NCBI RefSeq assembly: GCF_028736175.1
Contig: NZ_CP117880.1
Coordinates: forward strand, 1,178,001-1,242,000
DNA length: 64,000 nucleotides
Reading direction: 5' to 3'
From: Sphingobacterium oryzagri
GTDB lineage: Bacteria; Bacteroidota; Bacteroidia; Sphingobacteriales; Sphingobacteriaceae
The notes below the pieces were generated by a model. It had not been told where the DNA came from, did not search any database, and worked only from the letters and a program-made list of their open reading frames with translations. This document shows positions 62,566-64,000 of the stretch, piece by piece (the stretch's first letter is position 1; every line of letters starts with the position of its first letter). A program made the position numbers and the translations under genes.

Positions 62566-64000
62566 GAAGGTGTCTAAAAAGGCACCTTCTTCTGTTTTTA
62601 CAGTTTTTTCGCTTCGATACATTTTTCGTTTCCAATATTAGGCTGCAAGTCGATATATCGTACTTTTTACCCTTTCCAGACCTATATTTATCGCTGGTAG
62701 GGAGCTTTTGCCATCAGGATTGCCAATCAAAGCCCTGTTTTTCCACTTTCTTGCCCATTTTCTTAGGTTATGAGCAATGGCCATCAAACCGAACTCCACG
62801 GCAACTTTCTCCAATCCTTTCATACTGAACCGGGTAAACTTGTTATTGCTTTTCATCTGTCCAAATACAGCTTCAACTTCTACGGGTCGCTTACTTCGAT
62901 GATAGAGCCCTTGTTCTGACAACAGCAATTCCCGAGCTTTAGCCCTGAGCTGGGTAAGTCGGTGGTTCACTTCAATCAGACGATTACCTTGAGCTTTATG
63001 GCACTGTCCGCGCATCGGGCAACCTTCACATCGCTGAGCTTGATAGCAACTCACTTGTGCAGCATATCCGTTGGTGCTGAATCGAGTCGCATGGCCTATA
63101 AAGCTAAGCTTCTGTCCTGCTGGACATATATAAAAGTCCTCCTGCTGGTTGTAATACAAGTTTTGCACCGAAAAAGGATCCTGCCTGTGTTTACGCTTTT
63201 GCTCCGTATGAAAGTAATTGTACTTGACAAAAGCGGTTATCCCTTTTCTTTCCATCAGCTCATAGTTTTGCTCGCTACCATATCCGGCATCCGCTACAAT
63301 TGATTCACTTTGCTTTCCGTAATGAGATTCAAAGCTTTCCAGATGTCCCGGTAAGGTTGTGGTGTCTGCGGTCGTTTGGTGGATACTGTAGTGGGTGATG
63401 AACTGCTCTTCGGTACTGATTTGTGTATTGTAGGCCGGTTTGAGCTGACCGTTTTTCATGTGATCTTCTTTCATCCGCATAAAAACAGCATCCGTATCTG
63501 TTTTACTATAACTATTGCGATCCCCTAGTATTTCCAGTTGTTGTTCATATTTTTCCAATCGCGGTAAATAGTCTTCTTCAAGTTTCTTGAGCTGCTTATC
63601 GGTAGACTTACTGCCCGCTCTGAGCTTGGCATTTATCGTTTTGATTCTTTCCTTCAATCCTGCACTATCGATTGCCTTACTAATTTCTTGATTGCCTAAG
63701 GAAGATTGATCTTCGGTTATCTGCGCGTCAATCGAGGAAAGTACAGCAGCGATGTTGGCTTCCAGTTTTAACTTGTTCTTCTGGATAGATTTCTTCCAAA
63801 CAAATGTGTAGCGACCCGCTGCCGATTCGATCTTGGTGCCATCTACATACTGAACGTGCAAACTGACGTACTCCAGTTCATGCAACATCCGAACGATGCT
63901 GGCAAATAGATCCTGTATTTGACCTTTAAGACGTTTAGCTCGAAAATAATTGATCGTGCGATAATCAGGCGTACTGTTTCCTGAAAGCCACATGAAATGG
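62566..64000 (-). mobile_element. IS1182-family insertion sequence, copy 2 (cut by window end)
   Basis: The sequence from GAAGGTGTCTAAAAAGG onward repeats copy 1 at a constant offset of 5957 bp, apparently without differences as far as it is visible. It has the same orientation. The far end lies outside the window. Confidence 0.92.
62638..64000 (-). CDS. IS1182-family transposase, copy 2 (5' end outside window)
   Basis: The visible part matches the C-terminal ~454 residues of the copy 1 transposase, including all three DDE regions and the CEGCPMRGQC cysteine cluster. The start codon lies beyond the window edge; the first in-window ATG (63993) is internal. Identity over the visible stretch suggests recent transposition or gene conversion. 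Confidence 0.92.
   Translation of the reverse strand, partial: HFMWLSGNSTPDYRTINYFRAKRLKGQIQDLFASIVRMLHELEYVSLHVQYVDGTKIESAAGRYTFVWKKSIQKNKLKLEANIAAVLSSIDAQITEDQSSLGNQEISKAIDSAGLKERIKTINAKLRAGSKSTDKQLKKLEEDYLPRLEKYEQQLEILGDRNSYSKTDTDAVFMRMKEDHMKNGQLKPAYNTQISTEEQFITHYSIHQTTADTTTLPGHLESFESHYGKQSESIVADAGYGSEQNYELMERKGITAFVKYNYFHTEQKRKHRQDPFSVQNLYYNQQEDFYICPAGQKLSFIGHATRFSTNGYAAQVSCYQAQRCEGCPMRGQCHKAQGNRLIEVNHRLTQLRAKARELLLSEQGLYHRSKRPVEVEAVFGQMKSNNKFTRFSMKGLEKVAVEFGLMAIAHNLRKWARKWKNRALIGNPDGKSSLPAINIGLERVKSTIYRLAA

Overview
The window looks like a chromosome segment of a Sphingobacteriaceae-type Bacteroidota. Supporting signs are a SusC/SusD pair, Bacteroidota promoter boxes (TTG, about 20 nt, TAnnTTTG), several Bacteroidota-only families (NVEALA peptides, BF3164 lipoprotein, GLPGLI protein, DUF5695-like protein) and ISAon1- and IS1182-type insertion sequences. 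All assignments come from reading motifs and gene order; no database search was possible.

Layout. 1-2460 (minus): 3'-truncated DUF5695-like secreted protein. 2461-4885: gene-free block of four related non-coding repeat units rich in hairpins. 4886-16038: AraC regulator followed by a complete trans-4-hydroxy-L-proline catabolic set (DapA-type deaminase, 2-oxoglutarate-semialdehyde dehydrogenase, two-cysteine epimerase, FAD-dependent D-hydroxyproline dehydrogenase). These are joined to a DUF885 metallopeptidase-like protein, an APC permease and a DPP IV-type S9 peptidase, which suggests use of collagen-like peptides. 16218-29416: polysaccharide-use region (multidomain GH43, SusC, SusD, LacI regulator, second GH43, DUF1080 lipoprotein) with a D-lactate dehydrogenase. 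29427-33011: palindromic repeat, yellow/MRJP-like propeller, Smr protein, M28 peptidase, group III truncated haemoglobin. 33016-35439 (minus): tight operon of a cysteine-synthase-type PLP enzyme, a DUF6695-like protein and PanD, with a promoter-plus-terminator leader or small RNA upstream.

35937-36010 is tRNA-Pro(TGG). Its 3' end and terminator are repeated at 60972-61044, so 36.0-61.0 kb is read as a ~25 kb genomic island inserted at the tRNA. The island holds an ISL3/ISAon1-type IS (TIRs and 8-bp target duplication), a frameshifted integrase, and an AT-rich NVEALA locus at 39.7-50.5 kb. That locus has a transglutaminase-like lipoprotein, two NVEALA micropeptides, a BF3164 lipoprotein, a DUF1573 lipoprotein, an O-antigen-ligase/TPR membrane protein, an outer-membrane barrel, a GLPGLI protein, a dedicated signal peptidase I and a small exported protein. 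Next come a decayed nuclease-like gene, a nuclease-rich candidate defence locus (unknown protein, PDDEXK_4 nuclease, DUF4935-like PIN protein), an intact integrase, an IS1182 copy sitting in an XRE regulator, and a three-gene operon with an unusual ferredoxin-like protein.

61.0-64.0 kb holds one hypothetical membrane protein, a tandem array of AAGCAATTGCTT palindromes at 21-bp spacing, and a second apparently identical IS1182 running off the window.

Best candidate for an undescribed system: the NVEALA locus at 39.8-50.5 kb. Its gene set is what would be needed to export, mature and perhaps glycosylate or cross-link small two-cysteine peptides at the cell surface.
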